Shown: positions 1-7,902 of the stretch, piece after piece | How the letters are laid out: each line of letters opens with the position of its first letter | Numbering within the stretch: the stretch's first letter is position 1 | Origin: Vibrio sinus | GTDB lineage: Bacteria; Pseudomonadota; Gammaproteobacteria; Enterobacterales; Vibrionaceae | Assembly (NCBI RefSeq): GCF_023634645.1 | Contig: NZ_JAMKMR010000031.1 | Coordinates: 1-34,357 of the forward strand | Reading direction: 5' to 3' | DNA length: 34,357 nt | Position numbers and translations under genes: made by a program | The notes under the pieces: generated by a model | The model's input: the letters and a program-made list of their open reading frames with translations, nothing else | What the model was told of the DNA's origin: nothing | Database searches by the model: none

Positions 1-905
1 TAGAAAGTAAATTTTATTTTGCCGCCGTAGTACACACTATCTGGATGAGCTCCAGCGTTCAGTGCGTATATCCTGGCATCATCGTAACCGTCCCAAGTGG
101 AGCTGGTAAACTCAAATTCCGCGTGACCATTCCATAAATCAGAAGCCCAAGCATCAATGTGCCCAATCGGGTTTAGCAAGAACAGGGTGACGTCACCCAT
201 GGTCTTCGAGCCCCATACTTCGCCACCTTCTGCGACAATCTCTTGCTCTTTCTCAAACATGTATTCGCCCGCTACTGCGCCAAAAAATGGTGTGACAAAT
301 AAATCTTGCCATGACGGTACTTCAGCGAATGCCTCGACGCCATACTCCCAGAAAAAGGTAGATAGGAAAGCGGAATATAAAAAGGACTGAAACTCATTGT
401 ATCCGGCGTGTCTTGCGGCAGTGTAATACACACCGCCAAAGTATGGGTGCATGATGTAGTTTAGATAGTGTTCATCTCTATCCCACGTTGGTCCAGAAGA
501 GACATTATCTTTCCATTTTGTGCCGAGCTGACTGACGTCTCTGCTGTCTTCATCCCACTTGGTAATGGAAGAGGGGAGCAGAGTCATCAAGCCAACGGTG
601 ACTACGCTAAGGCCTAATGTTGTATAGGTCTGGGATTTTAAGTATTCCCAATCAGGTTCGGATTGGACCGTTAAATATTTGGGTAGGGGCTTTGGGTCTT
701 TGTTTGCACTTTCAGCCAATGCTAGTGAGTAAGGGGTACTTGCTGGCAAGCTGCTCGGGTAATTCTCTAGTTGGTCGTAGTTAACCTGATACGGTTTCGA
801 ATTGAAATCGAATTGATCGATGGAGCTGACATCATACGCATTTGCCACTGCTGAAAAAGACAGCAAGGCTACCGCTATGCTTTTCTTAAACACACAACAC
901 TCCAT
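1..905 (-). CDS. DUF3943 family exported protein, C-terminus cut by window edge
   Basis: The reading frame is open from an ATG at 905 to the window edge, giving about 301 codons without a stop. It starts with a plausible signal peptide (MECCVFKKSIAVALLSFS, then AVANA, probable cleavage after ANA). The mature part has a hydrophobic segment (LGLSVVTVGLMTLLPSS) and then an aromatic-rich region with YYTAARHAGYN, FLYSAFLSTFFWEYGVEAF and PFFGAVAGE, which I recognise as the DUF3943 family of unknown function. The family is exported in Gram-negatives; an outer-membrane or periplasmic location is inferred. The start rests on the signal peptide; AGGGA lies a little upstream. It is divergent from the yfaY-like gene, separated by 232 bp in which I see no further gene. 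The missing part lies before position 1. No enzymatic residues can be assigned. Confidence 0.8.
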   Translation of the reverse strand, partial: MECCVFKKSIAVALLSFSAVANAYDVSSIDQFDFNSKPYQVNYDQLENYPSSLPASTPYSLALAESANKDPKPLPKYLTVQSEPDWEYLKSQTYTTLGLSVVTVGLMTLLPSSITKWDEDSRDVSQLGTKWKDNVSSGPTWDRDEHYLNYIMHPYFGGVYYTAARHAGYNEFQSFLYSAFLSTFFWEYGVEAFAEVPSWQDLFVTPFFGAVAGEYMFEKEQEIVAEGGEVWGSKTMGDVTLFLLNPIGHIDAWASDLWNGHAEFEFTSSTWDGYDDARIYALNAGAHPDSVYYGGKIKFTF

Positions 906-1137
906 ATGTATCCCTAGTCCGTTAGAGTTAATGATTGTCTAATAAAATCAGATGAATGGAAACAACAAAATACTTAAATTGGCTTAAAGAGTAAGCGAAA
1001 GACGATGAGAGTGCTTGAAAGTGTGAGTTTCCGCTCGCCCTCTGCTAGAGACTCAGGTATTTTTAGCCAAGTAAACATTTTCCAATAACAGTCAACAAGC
1101 AGTTGTTCGACACGTTCCGCTTAATATAAAGGATAAA

Positions 1138-2385
1138 ATGATGATAAAAATAGCAATGTTAAGTACCGGTGAGGAAGTGCTACATGGGGATATTGTTGAC
1201 ACAAATGCGTCATGGCTATCGAGCCTATTTTTTGAACACGGTTTCTCTCTCTGTAAGCGTTCAACCGTAGGTGACAGTCTGTCAGTATTAGCTGAAGAGC
1301 TGTTAATGTTAAGCTTTAATAACGATGTTGTCGTTGTCAATGGCGGGCTTGGACCCACCACAGACGATTTAAGTGCAGAAGCGGCGGCGAAGGCTGCCAA
1401 TACCACACTGGTACCATTTCAAGCATGGTTGGATCAGCTAGATACGTTTTTTAAGCAACGCGGCGTACCCATGCCTAAGGGCAATACAAAGCAGGCAATG
1501 CTTCCTAAAGGCTCTGAAATTATTGATAACCCAGTGGGTACCGCTTGTGGCTTCCAGCTTAAGATCAACGATTGCACGTTCTTCTTTACTCCTGGAGTAC
1601 CAAGTGAATTCAACCTCATGGTTGAAAACCAGATTTTGCCGAGACTGAAGGAAGAATATCCTGAAGTGCAAGGGTACCATTGTCATAAGCTACACACCTT
1701 GGGAGCATCTGAGTCCAGTTTGTCAGATATCTTGGATAAGATAGAGCTTCCAGATGGGTATTACTTAGGTTACCGATCTTATCTACCCTACATAGAGGTG
1801 AAGCTGTTTAGCCCACGTAATGATGAAGAAAGGCGTGCGAAACTACTTCAACTGATATACAGCAATATCAAAGACCACGTGGTTAGCGTTGATGAGTCGT
1901 TAATTGCTCACTTAGGGCACTTAGCTCGAGAGAAGAACGTTTCCATTGCCACGTCGGAACAATCGACGCAGGGCTGGCTTACTCAATGGCTGCATTCGGA
2001 CGACAATATGAGCCAATCGTGCCGTCATGGTTGGGTATTGAGTGAAGGCTTGGTCGCTGGGGAGCCAGATCAAGACGAGCTGGCGGCAACGTTCGCGATG
2101 GCTGGTGCTACCCGTGAAAAATGTGGAAGTGACATAGCGCTCGTCACGGGTAAGTTGAAGGATAACCAGTTTTGTATTGCGTTATCGACGGCATCAGGAG
2201 AGTGGGGACGTAAACTGGAGTTTTATCGCAAATACGCTTTAGCTGATCAGAAAGTCATGATCGCTACGGTAGTGGGGGACATGCTTAGACGGCACCTATC
2301 GGGCCTTCCTTTATTTTCTCAATATAGTTCTCTTAAAGTGATCAAGGAGTTACATTTGCCTAGTAGTGCGATTAGCGAAAGTTAA
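1138..2385 (+). CDS. yfaY: CinA-like protein (YfaY type), degenerate C-terminal domain
   Basis: The 415-residue product aligns by eye over its full length with E. coli YfaY. The N-terminal half is the MoaB/MogA-like CinA domain (COG1058), with LSTGEEVLHGDIVDTN at about residues 8-23, GGLGPTTDD at 69-77, NPVGTACGF at 131-139 and TPGVPSEF at 151-158. In CinA proteins this domain is linked to ADP-ribose pyrophosphatase activity. The C-terminal half corresponds to the PncC/NMN-deamidase domain, but the catalytic ESCTGG-type motif reads SEQSTQG (residues 273-279), so deamidase activity is unlikely; E. coli YfaY has the similar SEQFTGG. Two ATGs occur in tandem (1138 and 1141) after an AAGGA-type ribosome site; either may be used. 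The product is cytoplasmic and the gene is probably monocistronic. Confidence 0.9.
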   Translation: MMIKIAMLSTGEEVLHGDIVDTNASWLSSLFFEHGFSLCKRSTVGDSLSVLAEELLMLSFNNDVVVVNGGLGPTTDDLSAEAAAKAANTTLVPFQAWLDQLDTFFKQRGVPMPKGNTKQAMLPKGSEIIDNPVGTACGFQLKINDCTFFFTPGVPSEFNLMVENQILPRLKEEYPEVQGYHCHKLHTLGASESSLSDILDKIELPDGYYLGYRSYLPYIEVKLFSPRNDEERRAKLLQLIYSNIKDHVVSVDESLIAHLGHLAREKNVSIATSEQSTQGWLTQWLHSDDNMSQSCRHGWVLSEGLVAGEPDQDELAATFAMAGATREKCGSDIALVTGKLKDNQFCIALSTASGEWGRKLEFYRKYALADQKVMIATVVGDMLRRHLSGLPLFSQYSSLKVIKELHLPSSAISES

Positions 2386-2394
2386 TTGAACAAA

Positions 2395-2466
2395 AAGCCA
2401 GTTCTGAGCAATTGTCAAATGTGTTACTTTATATCATTTTTAGTAACTCTATGAATGAACTGGCTT
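2395..2466. repeat. Nested inverted repeat downstream of yfaY
   Basis: A perfect 10-bp inverted repeat has arms AAGCCAGTTC (2395-2404) and GAACTGGCTT (2457-2466). Between them is a second inverted repeat, GTTACT (2423-2428) with AGTAAC (2442-2447). On the minus strand the outer right arm runs straight into five T residues, so it could end a minus-strand transcript. The 52-nt gap between the outer arms is long for a simple terminator. Function unknown; the rest of 2467-2620 is AT-rich with no gene seen. Confidence 0.5.
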
Positions 2467-2633
2467 ATTACAATTCATTAAATAAATATATTTTATATTA
2501 CTTATTGGTCTATTAACTAAACCAATGATTTTCAATAATCCGTACTATATGTCTTAAATTTAAGGCTTCCGTTATTGGTTATTATGCGTACACTCAAAAC
2601 TCGCACTATGGGTTTTGCGCGGAGGTCGAAAGA

Positions 2634-2870
2634 ATGTTACGTCAATCTAAATTACTTGTGTGGTATAAAGTTGCCAGTCAGAAAGTTGTTTTAGGAGAGG
2701 CACTTAGTAGCGATAAGCAAGACGTTGTTTCGATGTGGCATCAGGTACCATTTGATATCAATAGCGCGAATTATAACGGCTATCGTCTGTCTTTGTTTGA
2801 CGATGATGGTAGGGAGATCGCTGATAAACCGATTTCAGTACTGACGGCGGATGAGTTTTTACAAGGTTAA
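2634..2870 (+). CDS. Small conserved-looking hypothetical protein, 78 aa
   Basis: The start at 2634 is supported by GGAGG at 2621-2625, eight bases upstream. The product is a soluble 78-residue protein with no signal peptide or membrane segment and a mixed alpha/beta-like pattern (WYKVASQKVVLGEALSS, then YNGYRLSLFDDDGREIADK). I do not recognise the family. It stands alone between yfaY and the convergent nrd operon, and its TAA stop lies inside the left arm of a strong hairpin (2865-2888). That it is a real gene rests on the ribosome site and uninterrupted coding character; no function can be assigned. Confidence 0.65.
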   Translation: MLRQSKLLVWYKVASQKVVLGEALSSDKQDVVSMWHQVPFDINSANYNGYRLSLFDDDGREIADKPISVLTADEFLQG

Positions 2871-2888
2871 AGGTTTACACCTTTAACC
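2865..2888. terminator. Hairpin between convergent genes, possible bidirectional terminator
   Basis: Perfect 10-bp stem GGTTAAAGGT / ACCTTTAACC with the loop TTAC, placed between the stop of the 78-aa gene (+) and the stop of yfaE (-). There is no clean T-tract on either side, so termination may be weak or Rho-assisted. The TAA stop of the plus-strand gene is inside the stem. Confidence 0.55.
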
Positions 2889-2903
2889 TATAGGGGATGT
2901 GCT

Positions 2904-3182
2904 TTAGGCCTGTTTTTCTTTCTCTCGGTAGATCACATTGGATAACTCTACATCACCTTTAGCTCGGCATATGCAGGGTAAGACGCTATTTTCCGGTGTG
3001 TAAGCCATAGCAAATCCAACGTATTCCACTTCACCAGATACAAGCTCACAACGACAGGCACCACAGTGCCCATCTCGGCAGTTGTATTCTGGCTCTAGGC
3101 CAGCATGCTCCATCGTTTCGAGGAGCGTGTTTGAAGGGTTTGACTCTATTAAGGTTGCATTGTTAATGCGAATAGTCGCCAT
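2904..3182 (-). CDS. yfaE: 2Fe-2S ferredoxin for class Ia ribonucleotide reductase
   Basis: This 92-residue plant-type [2Fe-2S] ferredoxin has cluster ligands C35, C40, C43 and C70, in CRDGHCGAC and the later LPCICRAKGD. It matches E. coli YfaE, which delivers electrons to NrdB to build and maintain the diferric-tyrosyl radical cofactor. Its ATG overlaps the nrdB stop codon (TAATG, sharing base 3182), so the two are translationally coupled. It is the last gene of nrdA-nrdB-yfaE, in the same order as in E. coli. Two further cysteines (C45, C72) are present beyond the four ligands. Confidence 0.95.
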   Translation of the reverse strand: MATIRINNATLIESNPSNTLLETMEHAGLEPEYNCRDGHCGACRCELVSGEVEYVGFAMAYTPENSVLPCICRAKGDVELSNVIYREKEKQA

Positions 3183-4315
3183 TACAGTTCGAAGCCCTCA
3201 AAGTCATCTTCACTCACTTCGTTGTCAATCTGGCCGACTAGGTAAGAGCTAATTTCTGCCTCTTGTGGGGCCACCTGTACGTTGTCAGAAGAGAGCCAAG
3301 CGTTAATCCAAGGGATAGGGTTAGATGTTGCTTCGGGGTACGCAGCGGGTAGACCGACAGCTTGCATTCTTACATTGGTAATGTATTCCACATATTGGCA
3401 AAGAATGTCTTTATTCAGGCCTATCATGGAGCCGTCTTTGAATAAGTAACCAGCCCATTCTTTTTCTTGTTCAGCAGCATCTTTAAAGAGCTCAAAGCAT
3501 TCTTCCTTGCACTCTTCGGCAATTTGAACAAAGCTAAAGTCGTCTTGACCATTACGCAATAAGTTCAGCATATGCTGTGTGCCAGTAAGGTGCAGCGCTT
3601 CATCTCGAGCAATCAGCTTGATAATTTTTGCGTTACCTTCCATCAACTCACGCTCAGCAAACGCAAACGAGCAGGCAAAGCTGACGTAGAATCGAATCGC
3701 TTCCAACGCGTTCACTGACATTAAGCACAAATACAACTTTTTCTTTAACGTAGCTAGGCTGACAGTAACAGACTCACCGTTAATCTCATGCGTGCCTTCG
3801 CCGTAGCGGTGGTAGTCGTTGGTCAGTTGGATAAGATCGTCATAGTAATGAGCGATGTCTTTGGCTCTTTTCAGAATATGCTCATTTTCTACGATATCAT
3901 CAAACACAAGCGCAGGGTCGTTAACGATATTGCGAATGATGTGTGTGTAAGAGCGAGAGTGGATAGTCTCCGAGAAGGACCAAGTTTCAATCCAAGTTTC
4001 TACTTCTGGTAGTGAGACTAGTGGCAGCAGGGCAACGTTTGGGCTGCGGCCCTGAATAGAATCTAGCAGAGTTTGGTATTTCAAGTTTGAAATAAAGATG
4101 TGTTTCTCGTGCTCTGGCAGTTTGTTGTAATCGATACGGTCACTCGATACATCCACTTCTTCAGGACGCCAGAAGAAAGAAAGCTGCTTTTCTATCAGCT
4201 TTTCGAAAATTTCAAACTTTTGTTGATCATATCGAGCAACATTGACGGACTGGCCAAAGAACATAGGTTCTTTTAGCTGGTTGTTTTTGTTTTGAGAAAA
4301 TGTACTGTAAGCCAT
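3182..4315 (-). CDS. nrdB: Ribonucleoside-diphosphate reductase class Ia, beta subunit
   Basis: The 377-residue product carries the diiron-tyrosyl cofactor that generates the radical used by NrdA. Numbered with the initiator Met, visible ligands are D85, E116 and H119, the radical tyrosine is Y123 (in SETIHSRSYTH), and E and H ligands follow in ELMEGN and RDEALH. The C-terminal region ends with the acidic tail that docks on NrdA. The frame is open to 4402, but the match to E. coli NrdB begins exactly at MAYSTFSQ (4315), and AAGGA lies upstream, so I use that start. The gene follows nrdA after 137 bp and overlaps yfaE by one base. Confidence 0.97.
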   Translation of the reverse strand: MAYSTFSQNKNNQLKEPMFFGQSVNVARYDQQKFEIFEKLIEKQLSFFWRPEEVDVSSDRIDYNKLPEHEKHIFISNLKYQTLLDSIQGRSPNVALLPLVSLPEVETWIETWSFSETIHSRSYTHIIRNIVNDPALVFDDIVENEHILKRAKDIAHYYDDLIQLTNDYHRYGEGTHEINGESVTVSLATLKKKLYLCLMSVNALEAIRFYVSFACSFAFAERELMEGNAKIIKLIARDEALHLTGTQHMLNLLRNGQDDFSFVQIAEECKEECFELFKDAAEQEKEWAGYLFKDGSMIGLNKDILCQYVEYITNVRMQAVGLPAAYPEATSNPIPWINAWLSSDNVQVAPQEAEISSYLVGQIDNEVSEDDFEGFEL

Positions 4316-4376
4316 GTTAGTCTCAATTCCTTTTTTGCTCTTCATTGAGAAGGGCGTTCTATCTGTTTTCGAGAAA

Positions 4377-4442
4377 GCCTGTTTGTATAAGTGTGATGTC
4401 AAGACCGTGACAAACAGGCGATCTATATACCAATAAGTGTGA
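4377..4442. repeat. Inverted and direct repeats in the nrdA-nrdB spacer
   Basis: The spacer holds a perfect 10-bp inverted repeat, GCCTGTTTGT (4377-4386) and ACAAACAGGC (4410-4419), with a 23-nt loop. A 10-bp direct repeat ATAAGTGTGA occurs at 4387-4396 (in the loop) and again at 4433-4442. In the nrdAB mRNA this would form a hairpin between the two cistrons. It is not followed by a T-tract. A role in message stability or differential expression of the subunits is possible but inferred. Confidence 0.6.
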
Positions 4443-4452
4443 CTGCTAGTGG

Positions 4453-6735
4453 TTAAATTTTACAACCGCCGCCTTCACAATCTTCTTCTTGAGCTTGAAC
4501 TTCTTCACTTTGCTCATCTTTAGCACCGTCACGAGTATTATGGTAGTAAAGGGTTTTCACACCATACTTGTACGCAGTGAGAAGATCTTGAATCAGTTTC
4601 TTCATTGGTACTTTACCACTTTCGTAGACACTTGGGTCGTAGTTCGTATTTGCTGAAATCGCTTGGTCAACGAATTTTTGCATAATACCGACTAGGTGCA
4701 AATAGCCGTCGTTTGAGCCAATGTCCCAAAGTAGCTCGTAGTTCTCTTTCAGTTCAGTAAACTCAGGCACTACCTGCTTCAAAATACCATCTTTCGATGC
4801 CTTAACCGATACGTAGCCGCGTGGTGGCTCTATACCGTTTGTGGCATTCGATATCTGAGATGACGTCTCAGAAGGCATCAGTGCAGTTAAGGTTGAGTTA
4901 CGCAAACCGTGCGTCATGATTTCTTGGCGAAGACCATCCCAGTCATAATGCAGCTCTTCATCGCAAACCAAGTTGATATCTTTTTTGTAGGTATCAATAG
5001 GCAGCAAGCCTTTTGCATAGTTGGTCTCTCCAAATGCAGGACATTTACCTTGCTCTTTCGCTAATGTGACAGAGGCTTTTAAAAGGTAATATTGCATGGC
5101 TTCGAAGGTGCGGTGCGTGAGATTGTTTGCACTACCGTCGGAATATTTCTTGCCATTCTTCGCTAGATAATAAGCAAAGTTAATCACACCGACACCCAGT
5201 GTACGTCGATTCATCGTTGAACGATAAGCCGCTGGAAGAGGGTAATCTTGGTAATCCAATAGAGCATCGAGCGCTCTGACAACGAGATCGGATAGATCTT
5301 CGAAATCGTCAAGAGATTCGATGGCACCAAGGTTAAATGCAGACAAGGTGCATAGGGCAATTTCGCCTTGGTCATCTTCAACGTTGGTTAAAGGTTTCGT
5401 TGGTAGTGCAATCTCTAAACACAAATTAGATTGACGAACCGGTGCGACTTCAGCATCAAATGGGCTGTGCGTATTACAATGGTCAACATTTTGAATGTAA
5501 ATACGCCCTGTTGAGGCACGTTCTTGCATCAACAAAGAAAATAGCTCAACGGCTTTAACGCTTTCTTTCTTAATGGACGGATCGTTTTCGTATTTTACAT
5601 ACAGTCTTTCAAATTCGTCCTGGTCTTGGAAGAAGGCATCATACAACCCTGGTACATCAGACGGTGAAAACAAGCTAATGCTGCCACCTTGTACAAGACG
5701 AGAGTACATAAGTTTATTAAGTTGAACACCGTAATCCATATGACGGACACGGTTTTCCTCAACACCACGGTTGTTTTTTAGTACCAATAATGACTGAACT
5801 TCACCATGCCAAAGAGGGTAAAACACTGTTGCAGCACCGCCACGGACGCCACCTTGAGAACAGCATTTTACTGCAGTTTGGAAATATTTGTAGAAAGGAA
5901 TACAACCGGTATGGAATGCTTCGCCTTTACGGATTTCTGAGCCTAATGCACGAATTCTTCCAGCGTTGACGCCAATACCTGCACGTTGTGATACGTAGCG
6001 AACGATAGAGCTAGCTGTTGCGTTGATTGAGTCTAAGCTGTCACCACATTCGATCAAGACGCATGAACTAAATTGGCGAGTAGGCGTGCGCACACCAGCC
6101 ATGATAGGTGTTGGCAGTGAGATCTTGAATGTCGACGTCGCATCATAAAAACGCTTTATATAGTCTAGGCGCGTTGATTTAGGGTATTTGGCAAATAGAC
6201 ATGCGGCGACAAGAATGTATAAAAACTGCGCGCTTTCGTAAATCTGTCCGGACACACGGTTTTGGACGAAGTATTTACCTTCCAACTGTTTGACGGCAGC
6301 GTAAGAAAAGTTGAGGTCGCGGCGATGGTCAATATACGCATCAAGCTCATCTAACTCAGAGCGAGTGTAATCTTCAATGATATGCTTGTCGTATTTGCCC
6401 ATTTCTACTAGGTGGGAAATATGATCGTAAAGCTTAGGGGGTTCATACTGCCCATAAGCTTTTTTACGCAAATGAAATACAGCTAACCTAGCGGCCAAAT
6501 ATTGGTAATCAGGCGTTTCCTCAGAAATCAAATCTGCGGCGGATTTTATGATGGTTTCATGAATGTCTGACGTGGTTATGCCATCATAAAACTGTATGTG
6601 AGCCTTCAGTTCAACTTGGGAAACGGATACGTTGTTAAGACCTTCCGCAGCCCAAGTAATTACACGGTGTATCTTATCTAGGTCAATATTTTCTTTGCGT
6701 CCATCACGCTTGGTGACAGTAAGTTTTTGGTTCAT
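4453..6735 (-). CDS. nrdA: Ribonucleoside-diphosphate reductase class Ia, alpha subunit
   Basis: The 760-residue catalytic subunit reduces ribonucleoside diphosphates to deoxyribonucleotides. An N-terminal ATP-cone (about residues 5-95) gives overall activity control. The active-site residues keep E. coli numbering: C225 and C462 (redox pair), and N437, C439 and E441 in SNLCLE. The C-terminal shuttle cysteines are C753 and C758 in EEDCEGGGCKI. The start at 6735 matches the family N-terminus (MNQKLTVTKRDG). It is first in the nrdA-nrdB-yfaE operon. The upstream region carries NrdR-box-like and DnaA sites, so repression by NrdR and a link to replication initiation are likely. Confidence 0.97.
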   Translation of the reverse strand: MNQKLTVTKRDGRKENIDLDKIHRVITWAAEGLNNVSVSQVELKAHIQFYDGITTSDIHETIIKSAADLISEETPDYQYLAARLAVFHLRKKAYGQYEPPKLYDHISHLVEMGKYDKHIIEDYTRSELDELDAYIDHRRDLNFSYAAVKQLEGKYFVQNRVSGQIYESAQFLYILVAACLFAKYPKSTRLDYIKRFYDATSTFKISLPTPIMAGVRTPTRQFSSCVLIECGDSLDSINATASSIVRYVSQRAGIGVNAGRIRALGSEIRKGEAFHTGCIPFYKYFQTAVKCCSQGGVRGGAATVFYPLWHGEVQSLLVLKNNRGVEENRVRHMDYGVQLNKLMYSRLVQGGSISLFSPSDVPGLYDAFFQDQDEFERLYVKYENDPSIKKESVKAVELFSLLMQERASTGRIYIQNVDHCNTHSPFDAEVAPVRQSNLCLEIALPTKPLTNVEDDQGEIALCTLSAFNLGAIESLDDFEDLSDLVVRALDALLDYQDYPLPAAYRSTMNRRTLGVGVINFAYYLAKNGKKYSDGSANNLTHRTFEAMQYYLLKASVTLAKEQGKCPAFGETNYAKGLLPIDTYKKDINLVCDEELHYDWDGLRQEIMTHGLRNSTLTALMPSETSSQISNATNGIEPPRGYVSVKASKDGILKQVVPEFTELKENYELLWDIGSNDGYLHLVGIMQKFVDQAISANTNYDPSVYESGKVPMKKLIQDLLTAYKYGVKTLYYHNTRDGAKDEQSEEVQAQEEDCEGGGCKI

Positions 6736-6821
6736 TATGCTTTATTTCCCTAATAAAACTTATGTAAGTCGTGTTTCTGTATGAATTGTAATTTTTATCT
6801 GACGACTTAGTAATCTATATC

Positions 6822-6837
6822 TATCTATATATTGTAC
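6822..6837. promoter_or_regulatory. NrdR-box-like site 1, upstream of nrdA
   Basis: TATCTATATATTGTAC matches the core of the NrdR consensus (ACACWATATATWGWGT): CTATATATTGT fits exactly while both outer ends diverge. It lies about 90-100 bp upstream of the nrdA start. Its centre is 21 bp, or two helical turns, from the second site, as expected for paired NrdR boxes. Confidence 0.65.
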
Positions 6838-6842
6838 TACAG

Positions 6843-6858
6843 ACACAACATATAGGGG
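6843..6858. promoter_or_regulatory. NrdR-box-like site 2, upstream of nrdA
   Basis: ACACAACATATAGGGG matches 13 of 16 positions of the NrdR-box consensus. It pairs with site 1 at 21-bp centre spacing, on the same face of the helix. NrdR is the ATP/dATP-sensing repressor of ribonucleotide reductase genes. Confidence 0.7.
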
Positions 6859-6927
6859 TACATCAATGTTCGACTTACAAGATAGTGCTATTGCCTAAAG
6901 TTTTCAAGGAACAGGTTTTGAATGAGT

Positions 6928-6936
6928 TGTGGATAA
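6928..6936 (-). promoter_or_regulatory. DnaA box upstream of nrdA
   Basis: TGTGGATAA on the plus strand is a perfect TTATCCACA DnaA box on the minus strand, about 195 bp upstream of nrdA. DnaA binding upstream of nrdA is known in E. coli. A weaker variant (GTATCCACT on the minus strand) is at 6960-6968. The remainder of 6860-7125 is AT-rich with no gene seen. Confidence 0.7.
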
Positions 6937-7126
6937 CTCACAAAATTATAAAAAACAGTAAGTGGATACTAACTTGCGGTTCTAGAGCAGAGTTGAGTAA
7001 AGAAAAGGTTAGTTTTAAATACGCTCTTTAAGTAACCAATAACAAAAAAAATTTTCTTGATCTTTACTAGAAAATGATCCCGAAAAGAAAAGAATCAAAC
7101 TTGGATATTGCGCACACAATTTGTTT

Positions 7127-7153
7127 AAAAAAGCAGTAACTTTGTGCTACTGC
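7127..7153 (-). terminator. Rho-independent terminator of ubiG
   Basis: Reading the minus strand after the ubiG stop, GCAGTA pairs with TACTGC across a 9-nt loop (stem bases 7133-7138 and 7148-7153) and is followed by a run of six T residues. The position, about 40 bp after ubiG, fits a terminator that separates ubiG from nrdA. Confidence 0.75.
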
Positions 7154-7191
7154 CTCTGAACGTTCTTAAACAACAAGTTTCAATGCGTCTT

Positions 7192-7902
7192 TTACTCGCA
7201 TTTTGAGGTGTGGATGATGTAATTCACATCGACGTTGGTTCCGAGCTTATAGTTGCCGGTAAACGGGTTATATTGCAGCCCAGTGATGCCCATATCACGG
7301 AGATCGGTTTGATCGATCATCTTTAGCATCTCAGAAGGGCGAATAAATTTTTCATGGTCGTGCGTACCTTCAGGAACGATTTTTAGCAATTTCTCAGCGC
7401 CCAAAATGGCAAACAAATAGGACTTTATATTGCGGTTTAGCGTAGAGAAAAAGACGTGACCACCAGGCTTAACTAAATGAGCACAAGACATAATAACCGA
7501 TTGCGGATCAGGAACATGCTCAAGCATTTCCATGCAAGTCACCACATCGTAGGTTGCTGGGTTTTCCTTGGCGTGTTCTTCTACAGTACTTTGTATGTAG
7601 CTGACGGTAGTATTAGTTTCAAGCGCATGAAGTCTCGCCACTTCTAACGGTTCTTTTCCCATGTCTAAGCCCGTGACTTCTGCTCCTTGCTTGGCCATAC
7701 TTTCAGCTAGAATGCCGCCACCACAGCCGACATCGAGAACCTTTTTATCAAAGATACCGTTGGCCTTATCCATAACGTAGTTGAGCCTTAAGGGGTTGAT
7801 TTGATGTAGAGGTTTAAATTCGCCTTCTAAGTCCCACCAGCGAGACGCCATGTCTTCGAATTTTTTGATTTCACTTGGATCGACATTCTGCGTGTTATTC
7901 AT
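7192..7902 (-). CDS. ubiG: Ubiquinone biosynthesis O-methyltransferase
   Basis: UbiG performs both SAM-dependent O-methylations of ubiquinone synthesis. The SAM-binding motif I is VLDVGCGGG, followed by VTGLDMG, EMLEHVPDP and LVKPGGHVFFSTLNRN. The N-terminal KFEDMASRWWDLEGEFKPLH is a family signature. The frame is open to 7956, but homologues begin near MNNTQNVDPSEI, so I place the start at 7902 (236 aa); the upstream 18 codons look non-coding. It is divergent from gyrA, the same arrangement as in E. coli, and ends at its own terminator. Cytoplasmic or peripheral to the membrane as part of the Ubi complex (family knowledge). Confidence 0.95.
   Translation of the reverse strand: MNNTQNVDPSEIKKFEDMASRWWDLEGEFKPLHQINPLRLNYVMDKANGIFDKKVLDVGCGGGILAESMAKQGAEVTGLDMGKEPLEVARLHALETNTTVSYIQSTVEEHAKENPATYDVVTCMEMLEHVPDPQSVIMSCAHLVKPGGHVFFSTLNRNIKSYLFAILGAEKLLKIVPEGTHDHEKFIRPSEMLKMIDQTDLRDMGITGLQYNPFTGNYKLGTNVDVNYIIHTSKCE

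Noticed and set aside
4316..4402. 29-codon N-terminal extension of NrdB
   Set aside because: The conserved family N-terminus MAYSTFSQ begins at 4315; the upstream frame covers the spacer hairpin and shows no similarity to NrdB.
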